Under the pieces are notes generated by a model that saw only the letters and a program-made list of their open reading frames with translations, searched no databases and was not told the DNA's origin. Positions 6,317 through 6,338 of a DNA stretch of 6,338 bases are shown piece by piece. A program made the position numbers and the translations under genes. The first letter of the stretch is position 1; each line of letters begins with the position of its first letter. Source of the stretch: Roseovarius sp. UBA3070 (GTDB lineage: Bacteria; Pseudomonadota; Alphaproteobacteria; Rhodobacterales; Rhodobacteraceae); the NCBI GenBank assembly GCA_002366775.1, contig DFBW01000194.1, forward strand, positions 1 to 6,338. The letters run 5' to 3'.

Positions 6317-6338
6317 ATTTTTTCTGGTCCCGTTGGTC

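Larger units (their letters stand above)
6252..6338. other. Short leader/intergenic stretch at the right edge
   Basis: These 87 nt separate the first recognised start from the window edge. On the minus strand one frame is open from the edge to a TAA at 6275-6273 (21 codons, ending LMLFER) and another to a TGA at 6292-6290 (15 codons, ending AGAAAS). Either could be the C-terminus of an upstream co-directional gene, but both are too short to identify. No convincing hairpin terminator or palindromic operator was found. Confidence 0.4.

Noticed and set aside
6292..6326. GC-rich segment followed by six T on the plus strand as an intrinsic terminator
   Set aside because: The GC-rich part does not fold into a clear stem, since its two halves are not complementary, so the T-run alone is not enough.

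Overview
This window holds one tightly packed operon, read entirely on the minus strand (right to left). The coding sequence is GC-rich (high fifties percent by eye), with short-overlap gene junctions and alphaproteobacterial-looking proteins. The best guess is a marine or soil alphaproteobacterium of the Rhodobacteraceae/Roseobacter type. That assignment rests on composition and remembered family distribution, not on a marker gene.

Layout in transcription order: (1) 6251-5401 region: the FAD-binding medium subunit of a xanthine-dehydrogenase-family molybdenum hydroxylase. (2) 5410-2654: a natural fusion of the two-[2Fe-2S] small subunit with the molybdopterin-binding large subunit. (3) 2657-1173: a protein of the 6-hydroxynicotinate reductase (Hnr) type with an N-terminal four-cysteine cluster motif. 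(4) 1176-295: a UPF0280 protein of the ApbE-like fold. (5) 302-1: the N-terminal half of an 'amino acid synthesis' family protein (DUF1185, PF06684) that runs off the left edge. All four junctions overlap, by 8, 4, 4 and 8 nt, so the genes are probably translationally coupled. The only non-coding stretch is about 87 nt at the right edge. It holds a possible -35 element and two short frames that enter from outside.

Working model (inference): the molybdenum hydroxylase adds oxygen from water to an N-heteroaromatic ring. The Hnr-like protein then partially reduces the hydroxylated ring. The UPF0280 and DUF1185 proteins would assist or carry out later steps, such as flavin or cofactor handling and ring opening. 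This parallels the start of nicotinate breakdown (hydroxylation, then reduction of 6-hydroxynicotinate), but the substrate cannot be read from sequence, no enamidase is visible, and two of the five families have no settled function. The set therefore looks like a recognisable but biochemically undefined heterocycle-catabolism operon. No mobile elements, repeats, RNA genes or CRISPR arrays were seen.
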